Positions 8,272 to 18,208 are shown, counted from the stretch's first letter. The stretch is DNA of 64,000 bases from Synechococcus sp. ATX 2A4 (GCF_024346375.1 NZ_JAGQCV010000003.1:124001-188000); one strand, 5' to 3'. Notes: generated from the letters alone by a model not told the origin. A program made the numbers and translations.

Positions 8272-10518
8272 ATGGCGCCGCCTCGCCCCCAGCCGTTCGA
8301 AGGCCGCGCCGGACCCGCCGCCGACATCGAGCGCACAGCCCGCGCCCTGCTCGCCCGCATGACCCTGGCCGAGAAGCTCGGCTGCCTTGATGGCGACACG
8401 CCGTTCTGGTCGGGGATGGCGGAGATCGCCACCCAGGACGCCTCCCACCGCCACCCCTGGCCGGCCGGCGTGGTGCCGCGGCTGGGGATCGGCGGGCTGC
8501 ACTTTGTTGATGGACCGCGCGGGGTGGTGCTTGAAGGCGGCGCCACCACCTTCCCGGTGCCGATCGCCCGGGGCGCCAGCTGGGATCCGGAGCTGGAGGA
8601 ACGGATCGGCGTGGCGATCGGTCTGGAGGCCCGCTCCTTCGGCGCCAACTGGGTGGGAGCTGTGTGCGTGAACCTGTTGCGCCATCCCGGCTGGGGCCGC
8701 GCCCAGGAAACCTATGGCGAGGATCCCGTGCACGTGGGAGCCATGGGCGCCGCCCTCACCCGCGGCCTGCAGCGCCACACCATCGCCTGCGTCAAGCATT
8801 TCGCGCTCAACTCCATCGACGGCTGCCGCTTCCTGGTGGACGTGCAGGCCAGCCCGCGGGTGCTGCAGGAGCTCTACCTGCCCCACTTCCGCGATTGCGT
8901 CGACGCCGGCGCCGGCTCGGTGATGAGCGCCTACAACCGCGTGAACGGCGAATGGTGCGGCCAGCACCCGCAACTGCTGCAGGGCCTCCTTAAAGACCGC
9001 TGGGGCTTCCGCGGCTTCGTGGTCACCGATTTCATCTTCGGCCTGCGCGATGGGCCGCGCGCCCTGCAGGCGGGCCTCGACCTGGAGATGCCCTTCCCGA
9101 TGATCCTGGCCGGCAGCCTGGGGCCGGCAGCGGGCCACCCCCTCAGCGCCGCCCAGCTTGCGCGCATCGACGATGCGGTGCTGCGCCAGCTGCGCGTTCA
9201 GCTCGCCGTGCCCGCCGGCCGCTAACCGGTCACGCTGCGCCGCCACGCGGATCACCTGGCGCTGGCGCAGGAGGCGGCCACCAAGGCGATCGTGCTGCTG
9301 CGCAACGAAGGGCCGCTGCTGCCGCTGCCCGCCACTGGCTCGCTGGCGGTGATCGGCCGGCTGGCGGCGCTGCCCAACCTGGGCGACCGGGGCTCCTCCG
9401 ACACCCGGCCCGCAGCCGGCAGCGTCGTGACACCGCTGGCGGGCCTGCGGGCGGCGGCTCCCGCCATGGCGATCCGTCACGAGGAGGGGCGGAACCTGGC
9501 TGCTGCCGCCGCCCTGGCCGCCGCGAGCGAGGCCGCCGTGGTGGTGGTGGGTCTGGATTGGCGCCACGAAGGCGAGCACATCCACCCGGGCGACATCGCC
9601 CCGGTGCTCGAGCAGGTGCCGCCCCCCGCCGCGCTGGTGCGCTGGCTGGGCTGGCGGCGGCTCAGGCCGCTCTGGCGCCAGCTGACGCGGCTGATCGCAG
9701 CCTTGGCGCGGTTGGGCTCAGCCCGGCCCGGCAGTCACTTCGCCGCCGGCGACCGCACCTGCCTGGGCCTGCCTGCAGGGCAACTGCGCCTGATCCGGGC
9801 GGTGGCCGCGGCCAATCCGCGCACCGTGGTGGTGCTGATGGGCGGCGGCGCCATCGTCTGTGAGCAGTGGCGGCAGCAGGTGCCGGCGATCCTGCTGCTC
9901 TGGTATCCCGGCGAGCAGGGGGGCGCCGCCCTGGCCGATGTGATCTTCGGGCGGGTGTCCCCCTCGGGCCGGCTGCCGTTCGCGCTGCCCAGCAGTGAAG
10001 CCCACCTGCCGCCCTTCAATCCCCGGGCCCGGCGCCTCACCTACGACCTCTGGCACGGCTACCGCCGCCTGCGCCACCAGGGACTCGCCGCCGCCTTCCC
10101 CTTCGGCTGGGGTCTCTCCTATGCGGCCTTTGCCCACGAAGGGCTGGTGGCCCAGCTGGTGCCTGCTGGCCGGCAGCAGGCACGGCCGGAGGAGCCGGCG
10201 CTCGCGGTGTCGGTGGTGGTGCGCAACGCCGCAGCGGTGCCCGGCGACGAGGTGCTGCAGGTGTACGTGGAGCCACCGGGCCTGCGGCTGCCAAGGGCGG
10301 CGCGGCAATTGGTGGGCTTCCAGCGGCTGAGCCTTGACGCGGGGCAGGCGCTGCCGATCACCCTGCTGATCCCCCTGCGGCGTCTGGCCTATTTCGATGA
10401 AGCCCGCGATGCCTTCGTGCTGGAGGCGGGCTGCCACCGGGTACTGGTGGCGCCCCATGCGGAGGCGCGCGGCCTGGCGGTGGAGCTCACCTTGGGCGAA
10501 CGGGTGCTGGAGGGCTGA
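8272..10518 (+). pseudogene. Glycoside hydrolase family 3 (beta-glucosidase-like), split by an in-frame TAA
   Basis: The first part (8272-9225, 317 residues) is a GH3 barrel with GDTPFWSGM, the substrate-site motif GWGRAQETYGEDP, VKHFALNS and the nucleophile region GFVVTDFIFG. It ends at TAA 9223-9225. The same frame continues without another stop to 10518: PVTLRRHADHLALAQEAATK and IVLLRNEGPLL are the normal linker and C-terminal sandwich, with an EGEH acid/base region, WYPGEQGG and a fibronectin-like end. The pieces match one GH3 protein of about 748 residues interrupted by one codon. Restart at GTG 9292 could give a separate 408-residue C-terminal piece, but neither half holds a whole active site. 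Mutation or a sequence error are both possible. Confidence 0.85.
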
Positions 10519-10524
10519 AGCCGA

Positions 10525-10797
10525 TCAGCCGCCACCGCCCCCATCACGGGTCACCCCCACCCCTTTCGGGGCGAACAGGAACACCATCTCGCCAAGCCTC
10601 TCCTGGTGGCCATCGAGGGCGAACACGCCACCGGCCACGAAATCCGCCGACCGCTGCGCCTCCTCGGGCGCCATTGAGGTGAGGTTGAGCACCACCGTCT
10701 TGCGTTCCCGCACCGCCTGAACGGCATCGAGCGACTCCTCGAAATGCCGGGGCTCCATCAGCAGCACCTCGGGAGGCAGGTCGGGGAACCGGTTCAT
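10525..10797 (-). CDS. Short SepF-like cell-division domain protein
   Basis: The 90-residue product begins [20 protein letters not shown] and continues through [11 protein letters not shown] and [15 protein letters not shown]. This is the core of SepF (DUF552), the cytoplasmic protein that links FtsZ polymers to the membrane. Cyanobacterial SepF is usually near 190 residues, with an amphipathic N-terminal membrane helix and a linker; both are absent here. It could be a paralogue or a soluble partner. It follows the fibrillin gene by 70 bases on the same strand and ends in a Gly tract. The fold call is confident; a role in division is inferred. Confidence 0.75.
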   Translation of the reverse strand: MNRFPDLPPEVLLMEPRHFEESLDAVQAVRERKTVVLNLTSMAPEEAQRSADFVAGGVFALDGHQERLGEMVFLFAPKGVGVTRDGGGGG

Positions 10798-10867
10798 GGC
10801 CACAAGCTGCCATGGGCCGGCGGCCGGTGCCAGCACGCAGGCCCCTGGCCTCGCCGGGTGCCGGATG

Positions 10868-11443
10868 TCATTGGCTGGGGCCGCTGGTTGCTTCCGCCTC
10901 GGTGGCCGGGGCGCCCAGGAACATGTCTGGGTCAAGGTCGGGCCGGCGCACCAGGGCAAAAACAGTGCCGGCGTTGCCGCGGCTGATGCGCAGCCGATCA
11001 TCAAGAAACGTGACATCCAGCCAGGCGGGGAAACCCTGTTGAACGGCGCGGAACAGCTCCAGCCGCCGGCCCGCCAGCTCGGGCCCGCGCCAGCCACCGC
11101 GCTCGAAAGTGACGCTCACCCGCTGCCCACCGGTGACGGCGATGCGGGCCTGCACGCCGATGGCCGCCAGCGGCCCCAGGGGCCCCGCCAGGCGCAGCAG
11201 GTTCATCGCCTGGGCGCGCTGCGGCACCAGCACCTGCAGGTTCTCAAGCCAGGCGGCCACCTTGAGATAGGGCAGTTTGCTGCTGCTCCAGCGCAGTTCC
11301 CACACCCCCGTCAGCTGCTCCAGCTGGCGGCCGAGATCGGCGGGCGCCTCCTGCTCCAGACCCTTGATCAGGGTCAGCAGGGAGTCGTCGGAAAGGCATC
11401 CGGGCCGCTCAAGGGCGTCGAGAAGCTGCTCGCGGAATGGCAT
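10868..11443 (-). CDS. PAP/fibrillin family protein
   Basis: This 191-residue protein has the plastid-lipid-associated/fibrillin pattern: [20 protein letters not shown], then [19 protein letters not shown], and an end with [15 protein letters not shown]. The central region is predicted as a lipocalin-like barrel. Members attach to thylakoid membranes or lipid bodies and are tied to photoprotection and lipid or quinone handling in cyanobacteria and plastids. The acidic C-terminal tail looks disordered. A 165-base gap separates it from the divergent RNA-binding gene. Confidence 0.75.
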   Translation of the reverse strand: MPFREQLLDALERPGCLSDDSLLTLIKGLEQEAPADLGRQLEQLTGVWELRWSSSKLPYLKVAAWLENLQVLVPQRAQAMNLLRLAGPLGPLAAIGVQARIAVTGGQRVSVTFERGGWRGPELAGRRLELFRAVQQGFPAWLDVTFLDDRLRISRGNAGTVFALVRRPDLDPDMFLGAPATEAEATSGPSQ

Positions 11444-11608
11444 GGGGGGAGGGCTGGCAATGGGGGCATCGTCACCCGGCCGCGACGGGGAGGCTGGACG
11501 GACGTACGGGGCGAGCTCCTGTACGATTTGGTTGATTCCTAGATCCCTGGCCAGTCCAAAAGTCTGTTCAAGACGTCGACGGATCCGTTCAAGTTTTTTC
11601 TCAGCTCA

Positions 11609-11983
11609 ATGACAATCTACGTAGGCAACCTCTCGTTCGATGCCGAACAGGAGGATCTCCGTGACCTCTTCAGTCAGTACGGGGAAGTTCGCCAGTGCAG
11701 CCTGCCTCTCGATCGGGAAACCGGCCGGAAGCGCGGGTTCGCTTTTGTCGAACTGGCCAATGATGCAGAAGAACAGAAAGCCATCGACGATCTCCAGAAC
11801 GTCGAATGGATGAATCGCATGATCCGCGTCAACAAAGCTGAACCGCGTGGCGGCGGTGGCGGTGGTGGCGGCAACCGTGGCGGCGGCGGTGGTGGCGGCT
11901 ACGGCGGTGGCGGTGGCTACGGCGGCGGTGGTGGCGGCGGCGGCGGCTACGGCGGTGGTGGTGGCGGCCGCAGCCTTTACTGA
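11609..11983 (+). CDS. rbp: Glycine-rich RRM RNA-binding protein (Rbp type)
   Basis: The N-terminal 80 residues form one RNA recognition motif with RNP2 IYVGNLSF at residues 3-10 and RNP1 RKRGFAFVEL at about 44-53. The last 40 residues are almost pure Gly with Tyr, Arg and Asn, a disordered tail ending RSLY. Cyanobacterial Rbp proteins of this type are often cold-induced and bind mRNA in the cytoplasm. Directly downstream is a strong intrinsic terminator (12042-12069), so the gene is probably transcribed alone. The upstream 165 bases are AT-richer than their surroundings, but I could not assign a promoter with confidence. Confidence 0.92.
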   Translation: MTIYVGNLSFDAEQEDLRDLFSQYGEVRQCSLPLDRETGRKRGFAFVELANDAEEQKAIDDLQNVEWMNRMIRVNKAEPRGGGGGGGGNRGGGGGGGYGGGGGYGGGGGGGGGYGGGGGGRSLY

Positions 11984-12032
11984 TTCGCTGAACCGGCCCT
12001 TGGTCGTTTCCTGATCACCTGAATCAACCCAA

Positions 12033-13670
12033 TCAACCTTCAAGCCCCGCTCTGTGCGGGGCTTTTTTTATGGCTGTCGCCCGCTGCATCGCTGCGGCCC
12101 GGTAAACGCCGCCCACCAAGGCCAGCAGCAACAGGGGCAGCTCGCCCCAGCGCACGTAGGGGGTCCAGTGCGTGCGGCGCTCCAACGCAAACAGGCCCGT
12201 GGCGGCGTACCCGGCGGGAAGCCGCTGGCGGATCACCCCGCTGCTGTCCACCACCAGGCTCGGACCGGTGTTGGCGGCACTGGCCAGCCAGCGGCCCGTT
12301 TCGATCGCGCGCAACTGGCTGAGTGCGGCGAACTGGTGCTGCAGCAGCAGGGGATAGGGATCGAGGTTGGCCGTGGCCAGCAGCCAGCCGGCTCCGGCGC
12401 GGCTGGCCGCCGCCAAGGCCCGGCCATCGGAGAGCTCGTAACAGATGGCCACGCCGAGCGCACCTCCCGGCCGCTGCAACAGGCGCGAGGGCGCCCCGGG
12501 CTGCACCCCGCCCACCGCCGACAAGCCGGCCCAGCGCCACCAGCGCGCCAACGGCACCCACTCACCCAGCGGCACCAGCCGGTGCTTGTCGAGGGCAGAG
12601 CTGGGCTGGAGGGACCCCGGCGAAAAGCGCAGCACACTGCTGCGCAGCTCTTCTCCCACCTGGCGGAAGCCACCGCTGAGCACCTCCACGGGCGCCATTC
12701 CTGGCAGGTCCTGCCCCAGCGCCAGGGCCCCTTCCGGCAGCACCAGCAGATCCACCTGCCGCTGCACCGCCTCCGCCTGGGCGGCCCCCAGACGCCGGCG
12801 CAGCAAGAGTTGCTGATCGGCATCAAACTTGCGGCGCGTGGGAATCGCCGGCTGCAGCACCAGCACCTGCTCCTGATTCTCTTGGGCTACGGCATGCTTG
12901 ATCGCAGCGTGATTGGCCGAGCCCTGGCTCAGCCCTTGGCCCGTGCCCTGGCTCTGGACCGTGCTCTGGCTTTGGCCCTGACTCTGGCTCCGCGCCTGGC
13001 TCCGGGCCTGGCCACGGAAAGCCCTCAGCTGGCTCCAGCCGATCAGGTGCAGCAGCAGGATCGAGCTGGCCAGGAGCGCGGCGCCGCGCCGCCGCAGCAG
13101 CGGTCCGCCCGTCAGCACCCGCCACAGGCCCCAGCCAATCAGCAGCTGGACCGCCGCCACCAGGCCACTGCCGCCCAGCGCCGCCAGCCCGGCCAATGGC
13201 CGGTCACCGGGCAGGGCCGAGGCCCCCAGCCCGATCCAGAACAGCGGCCCGGTGGCCAGCGCCACTTCCGCCAGGCCCCACAGCGCGGCCGCCAGCAAGG
13301 CGGTGCTCCAGCAGCGCGGGTCGAGGCGACGCACCAGCAGGCTCCACAGCGCCACCAAGGCGGCTCCAAGCAGCGCCAACGCACCCCATAGCGCCACGCA
13401 GAGCGGCAGGCTCAGCGGCAGTGGCACCCCCACCCAATCGAGCGGATGGAGCCAGAGCAGCCAGCGGTGGCTCACCAACACCGCCGCCCCCCCCCACAGG
13501 GCCGCCCCGGCCGGCGTGGTCTGCCCCCACAGCGGCACCAAGGCCAGCCACAGCAGGGGCGGGAAGCCCCAGGGGGCGAACGTCAGTCCCGCCAGGGCCC
13601 CCGCCAGCAGGGCCGTGACAGGGGCCGTGAGCGGGCGCGAGTCCCAGGGCAGGGGCCGGTCATTGCCCAT
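12033..13670 (-). CDS. lnt: Apolipoprotein N-acyltransferase
   Basis: Lnt adds the third acyl chain to lipoproteins at the inner membrane. An N-terminal half with several membrane helices (to about residue 215) is followed by a nitrilase-like catalytic domain. The catalytic triad candidates are Glu in LLVLPEGALALG, Lys in DKHRLVPLGEW and Cys in AICYELSDGR. Between the two halves is a Ser/Gln-rich low-complexity insert, coded by bases 12900-13020. The ATG at 13670 is chosen because it leaves room before the divergent ATG at 13721; an upstream ATG at 13706 is also in frame. The last codons overlap the rbp terminator. Confidence 0.9.
   Translation of the reverse strand: MGNDRPLPWDSRPLTAPVTALLAGALAGLTFAPWGFPPLLWLALVPLWGQTTPAGAALWGGAAVLVSHRWLLWLHPLDWVGVPLPLSLPLCVALWGALALLGAALVALWSLLVRRLDPRCWSTALLAAALWGLAEVALATGPLFWIGLGASALPGDRPLAGLAALGGSGLVAAVQLLIGWGLWRVLTGGPLLRRRGAALLASSILLLHLIGWSQLRAFRGQARSQARSQSQGQSQSTVQSQGTGQGLSQGSANHAAIKHAVAQENQEQVLVLQPAIPTRRKFDADQQLLLRRRLGAAQAEAVQRQVDLLVLPEGALALGQDLPGMAPVEVLSGGFRQVGEELRSSVLRFSPGSLQPSSALDKHRLVPLGEWVPLARWWRWAGLSAVGGVQPGAPSRLLQRPGGALGVAICYELSDGRALAAASRAGAGWLLATANLDPYPLLLQHQFAALSQLRAIETGRWLASAANTGPSLVVDSSGVIRQRLPAGYAATGLFALERRTHWTPYVRWGELPLLLLALVGGVYRAAAMQRATAIKKAPHRAGLEG
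12042..12069 (+). terminator. Intrinsic terminator of rbp, also coding the lnt 3' end
   Basis: A nine-base stem, AAGCCCCGC (12042-12050) with GCGGGGCTT (12056-12064), has a five-base loop and a T run at 12063-12069. It terminates plus-strand rbp transcripts. The same bases lie inside the last codons of minus-strand lnt, whose stop is at 12035-12033. The A-rich left flank is too weak to call it bidirectional. Confidence 0.85.
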
Positions 13671-13720
13671 GGCTTGGCTCCAGTGCGGGAGACCAGGATG
13701 GGGCACCGAAATCTGTCGCC

Positions 13721-14062
13721 ATGGAACGGGACAATCTGCTGCAACAGCTGCTGCTGCGTGGCCTCGGCACCAGTTCGATGGTGGCCGAGCGGTTGCGCCA
13801 CGTCACCCAGTCGTGGGTGACCAGCGGCCGCCTTGATCCCAACCAGGCCACTGCGCTGGTGGACGACGTGATGCGTGCGCTGCGGGGAGACAACCCCGAG
13901 CTGGAAAAACAGGCCGGCCGCACGGTGGAACGCAACGTGGAGTCATTTCTGCAGGACGTCGGCCTGGCGCGGCAGAAGGAGGTCGACGAGCTGCGCGGTC
14001 GTATCGACCGGCTGGAGCAGGCCCTGCGCGCCCGCCGGGAGGCGGAGGACAGCAACGACTGA
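13721..14062 (+). CDS. Phasin-like cyanobacterial helical protein
   Basis: A 113-residue, mostly helical protein begins MERDNLLQQLLLRGLGTSSM and ends in a coiled-coil stretch, EVDELRGRIDRLEQAL. The pattern fits the phasin-superfamily or PHA-granule-associated small proteins annotated in many picocyanobacteria. A function is not established; the helical coiled coil suggests oligomerisation or surface binding. It is divergent from lnt with a short gap and is followed 81 bases later by the FKBP gene on the same strand. Confidence 0.7.
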   Translation: MERDNLLQQLLLRGLGTSSMVAERLRHVTQSWVTSGRLDPNQATALVDDVMRALRGDNPELEKQAGRTVERNVESFLQDVGLARQKEVDELRGRIDRLEQALRARREAEDSND

Positions 14063-14143
14063 ATGCGACCTCCGGTGGAGACCGCTATGCCCGCTGGCAG
14101 AATCGGGTCTGCCACCGTTCGTGCCTTGACCCGCCCGTCCGCC

Positions 14144-14806
14144 ATGCGCGACATCCTGATCAGCTCGACCCTCTGCGTCGCTTTCCTGCTGGTGGCTCTT
14201 GTCAGCCAGCTGGTGGCCCCCAGCACGGTGGAGGCGGCAGGCACCAGCGCCGCGCTCGCGAATCCGGCCACCACCGCCAACGCCGTGGCCCCGGCGGCCG
14301 GCAGCGCCCTGCCTGCCGCGGCCACGGCCGTGAACCGCTTCGAACTCGACCCCGACGACCCCAACCCCACCCTCTTCGCCATGGCTCCTGACTCCAGCAC
14401 CGATTCCTCCGTGGCCCAGGGAGGCGGCGCCGGCGCTCTCGGCGGCGAGATGGTGGCGGCGAAGGAACGGATCACCCCCAGCGGGCTGCGCATCGTTGAT
14501 GTCTCCATCGGAGAGGGCGCCGAGGCAATCAGCGGCCAGAACGTGCTGGTGAACTATCGCGGCACCCTTGAGAACGGCCAGGAATTCGACAGCAGCTATT
14601 CCCGCAACCAGCCCTTCAGCTTCCCGCTCGGCGCCGGCCGGGTGATCAGGGGCTGGGATGAAGGGGTGGCCGGCATGAAGGTGGGCGGCAAGCGCAAGCT
14701 GGTGATCCCTCCTGATCTGGCCTACGGCGAGCGCGGTGCCGGCGGCGTCATCCCCCCCAACGCCACCCTCACCTTTGAGGTGGAGCTGCTGCGCGTCGGC
14801 GGCTGA
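14144..14806 (+). CDS. FKBP-type peptidyl-prolyl isomerase, membrane-anchored or exported
   Basis: The 220-residue product starts MRDILISSTLCVAFLLVALV, a signal peptide or anchor, followed by an Ala/Thr-rich linker to about residue 110. The C-terminal 110 residues are an FKBP domain: VLVNYRGTLENGQEFDSSYS, PFSFPLGAGRVIRGWDEGV and LAYGERGAGGVIPPNATL, including the Tyr, Phe, Asp and Trp of the proline pocket. It should catalyse prolyl isomerisation in the periplasm or thylakoid lumen. The ATG at 14144 is preferred because the signal sequence begins there; an earlier in-frame start at 14063 adds an unlikely leader. Confidence 0.9.
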   Translation: MRDILISSTLCVAFLLVALVSQLVAPSTVEAAGTSAALANPATTANAVAPAAGSALPAAATAVNRFELDPDDPNPTLFAMAPDSSTDSSVAQGGGAGALGGEMVAAKERITPSGLRIVDVSIGEGAEAISGQNVLVNYRGTLENGQEFDSSYSRNQPFSFPLGAGRVIRGWDEGVAGMKVGGKRKLVIPPDLAYGERGAGGVIPPNATLTFEVELLRVGG

Positions 14807-14843
14807 TCCGCCCCCGCACCGGCGGCATTGTGATGGGTGCGAT

Positions 14844-14852
14844 TGTTAAAAT
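14844..14852 (+). promoter_or_regulatory. Candidate extended -10 element upstream of sodB
   Basis: TGTTAAAAT fits an extended -10 box (TGn followed by TAAAAT) in an otherwise GC-rich gap, 102 bases before the sodB ATG. No good -35 was found, which extended -10 promoters can tolerate. The assignment is a motif guess only. Confidence 0.3.
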
Positions 14853-14953
14853 GATCACACCAGCGGGTGGGTTCACACCGGCGGAAGGGTTCGCTCCGCG
14901 GATCGCTCCACGCGTCAGCCCGTCTCCGCTTCCCTTTTCTCTCGAACCCACCA

Positions 14954-15553
14954 ATGGCTCATCAGCTGCCTGCGCTTCCCTACGACCTCGACGCGCTCGA
15001 GCCGCACATCTCGCGCCAGACCCTGGAGTTCCACCACGGCAAGCATCACGCGGGCTACGTGGCCAACCTCAACAAAATGGTGGAAGGCACCGATCTGGAA
15101 GGCAAATCCCTTGAGGATGTGATCCTGGCGGTGGCCGGTGATGCCGGCAAGGCGGGCATCTTCAACAACGCCGCCCAGGTGTGGAACCACACCTTCTACT
15201 GGCAGGGCCTCAAGCCCGGCGGTGGCGGAGCCCCCACCGGCACCCTGGCCGACAAGATCACCGCCGATTTCGGTGGCTTCGATGTGTTCACCGAGCAGTT
15301 CAAAGCTGCCGGTGCCACCCAGTTCGGCAGCGGCTGGGCCTGGCTGGTGCTCGATGGCGGCATCCTCAAGATCACCAAGACCGGCAATGCCGATCTGCCG
15401 CTGGCCCACGGCCAGAAGGCCCTGCTCACCATGGATGTGTGGGAGCACGCTTACTACCTGGATTACCAGAATCGCCGCCCCGATTACATCTCCACCTTCC
15501 TCGACAAGCTGGTGAACTGGGAGTTCGTGGCTGCCAATCTGGCTGCCGCCTGA
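14954..15553 (+). CDS. sodB: Iron superoxide dismutase
   Basis: The 199-residue product starts [20 protein letters not shown]. Metal ligands are visible: His in [14 protein letters not shown], His in QVWNHTFYW, and Asp and His in [12 protein letters not shown]. The segment [13 protein letters not shown] is typical of Fe-type rather than Mn-type enzymes. It converts superoxide to hydrogen peroxide and oxygen in the cytoplasm and has no signal peptide. The ATG at 14954 is the standard family start; longer in-frame upstream sequence is not protein-like. It converges on queA with 11 bases between the stops. Confidence 0.95.
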   Translation: MAHQLPALPYDLDALEPHISRQTLEFHHGKHHAGYVANLNKMVEGTDLEGKSLEDVILAVAGDAGKAGIFNNAAQVWNHTFYWQGLKPGGGGAPTGTLADKITADFGGFDVFTEQFKAAGATQFGSGWAWLVLDGGILKITKTGNADLPLAHGQKALLTMDVWEHAYYLDYQNRRPDYISTFLDKLVNWEFVAANLAAA

Positions 15554-15564
15554 GCCCCCAGCCC

Positions 15565-16761
15565 TCAGGGCTTCGCCCCCGGCAGCACGGCTGTCGGGGC
15601 AATCCACATGGCATCGCCATAGGAAAAAAAGCGATAGCCCTCCTTGATCGCCGTGGCGTAGAGCGCCAACAGCTGCGGGCGCCCGATCAGGGCGCTCACC
15701 AGCAGCAGCAGCGAGCTCTGCGGCAGGTGGAAGTTGGTGATCAACCCTTCCACCACCCGAAAGCGAAACCCGGGCTGAATCACCAGGGCCACCGGCCCTT
15801 GAAAGGGCCGCAGCACCCCATCCGCTGAGGCGGCGGCGGCCCCTTCCAGAGCCCGCACGCTCGTGGTGCCCATGGCGATCACCCGCCCGCCCGCAGCACG
15901 CGTGGCCGCCACCGCCGCCACCACCTCCGCGGACACCTCCACCCATTCGCTGTGGAGTTCAAGCGCGCTGAGATCTTCCGTTTCCACCGGCCGGAAGGTG
16001 CCCAGCCCCACATGCAGCGTGATCGCCACGAGGCGCACCCCGCGGGCCTTCAGAGCCGCCAGCAGCTCGTCGCTGAGGTGCAGCCCCGCTGTCGGTGCGG
16101 CCACGGCACCGGGTTTGTCGGCGTAGCGGGTCTGGTAGCGCTCGTCGTCGCTGCTGTCCTGCTGGTGGATGTAGGGCGGCAGGGGCATGCTGCCGTAACG
16201 ATCGAGCAGCGCCTCGATGGCTGCCGCATCAACGCAGTGGGGCGGGAACTGGATCACCCGGCCACCGCTGGCCTGATCCACCTCCAGCACGGTCACCACC
16301 AACGGTGGCTCCACACCAGGCCGGCGTGCTGGTCCGCCCTCAGCGCCCTGCGGTGCCGGGCCATCCGCGGCCTGCAGCTCAAGCTCCAGCTCCTCTCCGG
16401 GATGGAGGCGTTTGGCGGGCCGTGCCAGACACAACCAGCGCCCTTCCCCGCGGGGTTCCAGCACCAGCAGTTCCACGGCCCCGCCGCTGCGGCGCCGAGC
16501 CGCCAGCCGCGCCTTCAGCACGCGGGTGTTGTTCACCACCAGCAGATCGCCGGGCTCGAGCTCCTCGGCCAAAGCCCACACCGTTAGATGCCGCGGCGCC
16601 GCCGGCGCCGGCTCCACGGCCAGCAGCCGGGCCGCATGGCGCGGTTCCACCGGGCGCTGGGCAATGCGCTCCTCAGGCAGATCGAAGCTGTAGCTGGAGA
16701 GCAGCGTGTCCAGATGGCTCAGCGGGCCGGCGACAGGGTTCGACGCGGCAGGGTTCGACAC
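15565..16761 (-). CDS. queA: S-adenosylmethionine:tRNA ribosyltransferase-isomerase
   Basis: QueA transfers and rearranges the ribosyl part of SAM onto preQ1 at position 34 of certain tRNAs, making epoxyqueuosine. The 398-residue protein shows [19 protein letters not shown] at the N-terminus, [11 protein letters not shown], and the conserved [16 protein letters not shown] and [10 protein letters not shown] blocks; its end [10 protein letters not shown] is typical. A variable Ala/Gly-rich segment near residue 140 is an insert seen in this group. It starts 7 bases downstream of the pdhC stop and is likely co-transcribed with it. A YhhQ-type queuosine-precursor transporter is coded at 50520-51350. 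Confidence 0.93.
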   Translation of the reverse strand: MSNPAASNPVAGPLSHLDTLLSSYSFDLPEERIAQRPVEPRHAARLLAVEPAPAAPRHLTVWALAEELEPGDLLVVNNTRVLKARLAARRRSGGAVELLVLEPRGEGRWLCLARPAKRLHPGEELELELQAADGPAPQGAEGGPARRPGVEPPLVVTVLEVDQASGGRVIQFPPHCVDAAAIEALLDRYGSMPLPPYIHQQDSSDDERYQTRYADKPGAVAAPTAGLHLSDELLAALKARGVRLVAITLHVGLGTFRPVETEDLSALELHSEWVEVSAEVVAAVAATRAAGGRVIAMGTTSVRALEGAAAASADGVLRPFQGPVALVIQPGFRFRVVEGLITNFHLPQSSLLLLVSALIGRPQLLALYATAIKEGYRFFSYGDAMWIAPTAVLPGAKP

Positions 16762-16768
16762 CGTCGGT

Positions 16769-18130
16769 TCAGAGCGCCAGGCTTTCGGGCCGGTGCTCGA
16801 TCAGGTCGGCCAGATCCTTGAGGAAGGCCGCCCCATGGGCGCCATAGATCACGCGGTGGTCGGCGGTGAGGTTCACCTGCATCTGCCGCTTGACGGCGAT
16901 CGAGCCATCGGCGTTGGCCACCACCGTGGGCCGGGAGGCCGCCACCGCCAGGATCGCGCCCGTGCCGGGCGGCAGGATCGCATCGAAGCGATCCACCCCG
17001 AACATGCCGAGATTGGAGAGGGTGAAGGTGCCGGTGCTGTATTCGTCGGGCTTGAGTTGCTTGGTGCGGGAGCGGGCCACCAGATCCGCCCAGTTGCGCG
17101 ACAGGCTGTAGAGATCGGTGCGGTCGGCTTCCTTCAGCACCGGCGTCACCAGGCCGCCATCGTCCATGGCCACGGCGATCGCCACGTTGACCGCGGCGGG
17201 ATACACCATGCCGGCCTCGCTCGCTGCCGCATTCACCTGGGGATGGCGCGCCAGCACCACACCCACCGCCTTGGCCAGCAGGGCCGTCATCGTGACGCCC
17301 TTGCTCTTCACCTGCTTGTAGAAGGCATCAAGCCGATCGGTGGTGATCGTGTAGCCCACGTGGAAGCAGGGCACCGTGAGGCTGGCGAGCATGTTGCGGT
17401 TCACCGCCCCCTGCAGGGTGGTGAAGGCCACTGTTTCTCCCGGGCGGCCGAAGCTCTGGCCGGCGGGAGCGGCCGAGCCGTTGGCAGCAGCGCCTGATGG
17501 AGCCCCTGCGGCAGCCGGAGCCGAGGCGGAAGCGGCGGCCGTGAAGGGGGCACTGCCTTCCGCCACCCGGGCCACCGAGGCTGGCTGGCCAGCGGCCCGC
17601 TCCACGTCCTCGGCCTGGATGCGGCCATGGGGGCCGCTGCCCTTGAGGGCTTCCAGCGTGACGCCGAGCTGGCTGGCCAGCTTGCGGGCGCGGGGGGTGG
17701 CCACCACCCGGCCATTGCCCGCTGCCGGAGCCACCGCCACCGGCACTGCCACAGGCAGGCTGGCGGCGGGAACCGCCGCTGGCGCCGCCGGTGCGGCAAC
17801 AGGTGAGGGCGGGGCTGGGGCGGCCGCCGGAGCGGGTGCCGCAGCAGGCGCGCTGGGGGCACCGGCCTGGGCAGCGGCGATCTCCGCTTCGCTCTCCACG
17901 ATCAGGCCGATTGTTTCGCCCACCGGCGCCGTACCACCGGCCTGCATCAGCACGGCGGCCAGGAAGCCCTCCTGGAAGGCCTCCACGTCCATGTCGGCCT
18001 TGTCGGACTCCACGACCAGGACCGATTCACCCCGCTCCACGCGGTCGCCGGGCTGCTTCAGCCACTCCACGATCTTGCCCTCCGTCATCGTGGAGCTCAG
18101 GGCGGGCATGAAGATTTCGTAGGTTGCCAA
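16769..18130 (-). CDS. pdhC: Dihydrolipoamide acetyltransferase (pyruvate dehydrogenase E2)
   Basis: E2 is the core of the pyruvate dehydrogenase complex and moves acetyl groups to CoA. Residues 1-75 are a lipoyl domain ([16 protein letters not shown], with lipoyl Lys in [13 protein letters not shown]). An Ala/Pro linker leads to a peripheral subunit-binding domain near residue 140 ([14 protein letters not shown]). The catalytic domain fills the remainder and ends with [20 protein letters not shown], containing the catalytic His and an Asp-equivalent region. Only one lipoyl domain is present, as in other cyanobacteria. It heads a minus-strand pair with queA. Confidence 0.94.
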   Translation of the reverse strand: MATYEIFMPALSSTMTEGKIVEWLKQPGDRVERGESVLVVESDKADMDVEAFQEGFLAAVLMQAGGTAPVGETIGLIVESEAEIAAAQAGAPSAPAAAPAPAAAPAPPSPVAAPAAPAAVPAASLPVAVPVAVAPAAGNGRVVATPRARKLASQLGVTLEALKGSGPHGRIQAEDVERAAGQPASVARVAEGSAPFTAAASASAPAAAGAPSGAAANGSAAPAGQSFGRPGETVAFTTLQGAVNRNMLASLTVPCFHVGYTITTDRLDAFYKQVKSKGVTMTALLAKAVGVVLARHPQVNAAASEAGMVYPAAVNVAIAVAMDDGGLVTPVLKEADRTDLYSLSRNWADLVARSRTKQLKPDEYSTGTFTLSNLGMFGVDRFDAILPPGTGAILAVAASRPTVVANADGSIAVKRQMQVNLTADHRVIYGAHGAAFLKDLADLIEHRPESLAL

Positions 18131-18208
18131 AGTCCTGGTTCCGATGCAGCCGGCGACGGGATTTTACGCGCGCCGCCGCCGCTGCCGCCCCAGCCGCCGC
18201 CCTGGAGC

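Noticed and set aside
8173-9585. Upstream extension of the SNase frame across the GH3 gene
   Set aside because: The signal peptide starts at 8172, and the upstream residues are low-complexity antisense of GH3.
12054-13391. 445-residue plus-strand frame
   Set aside because: It is antisense to lnt, Gln/Arg-rich and without motifs.
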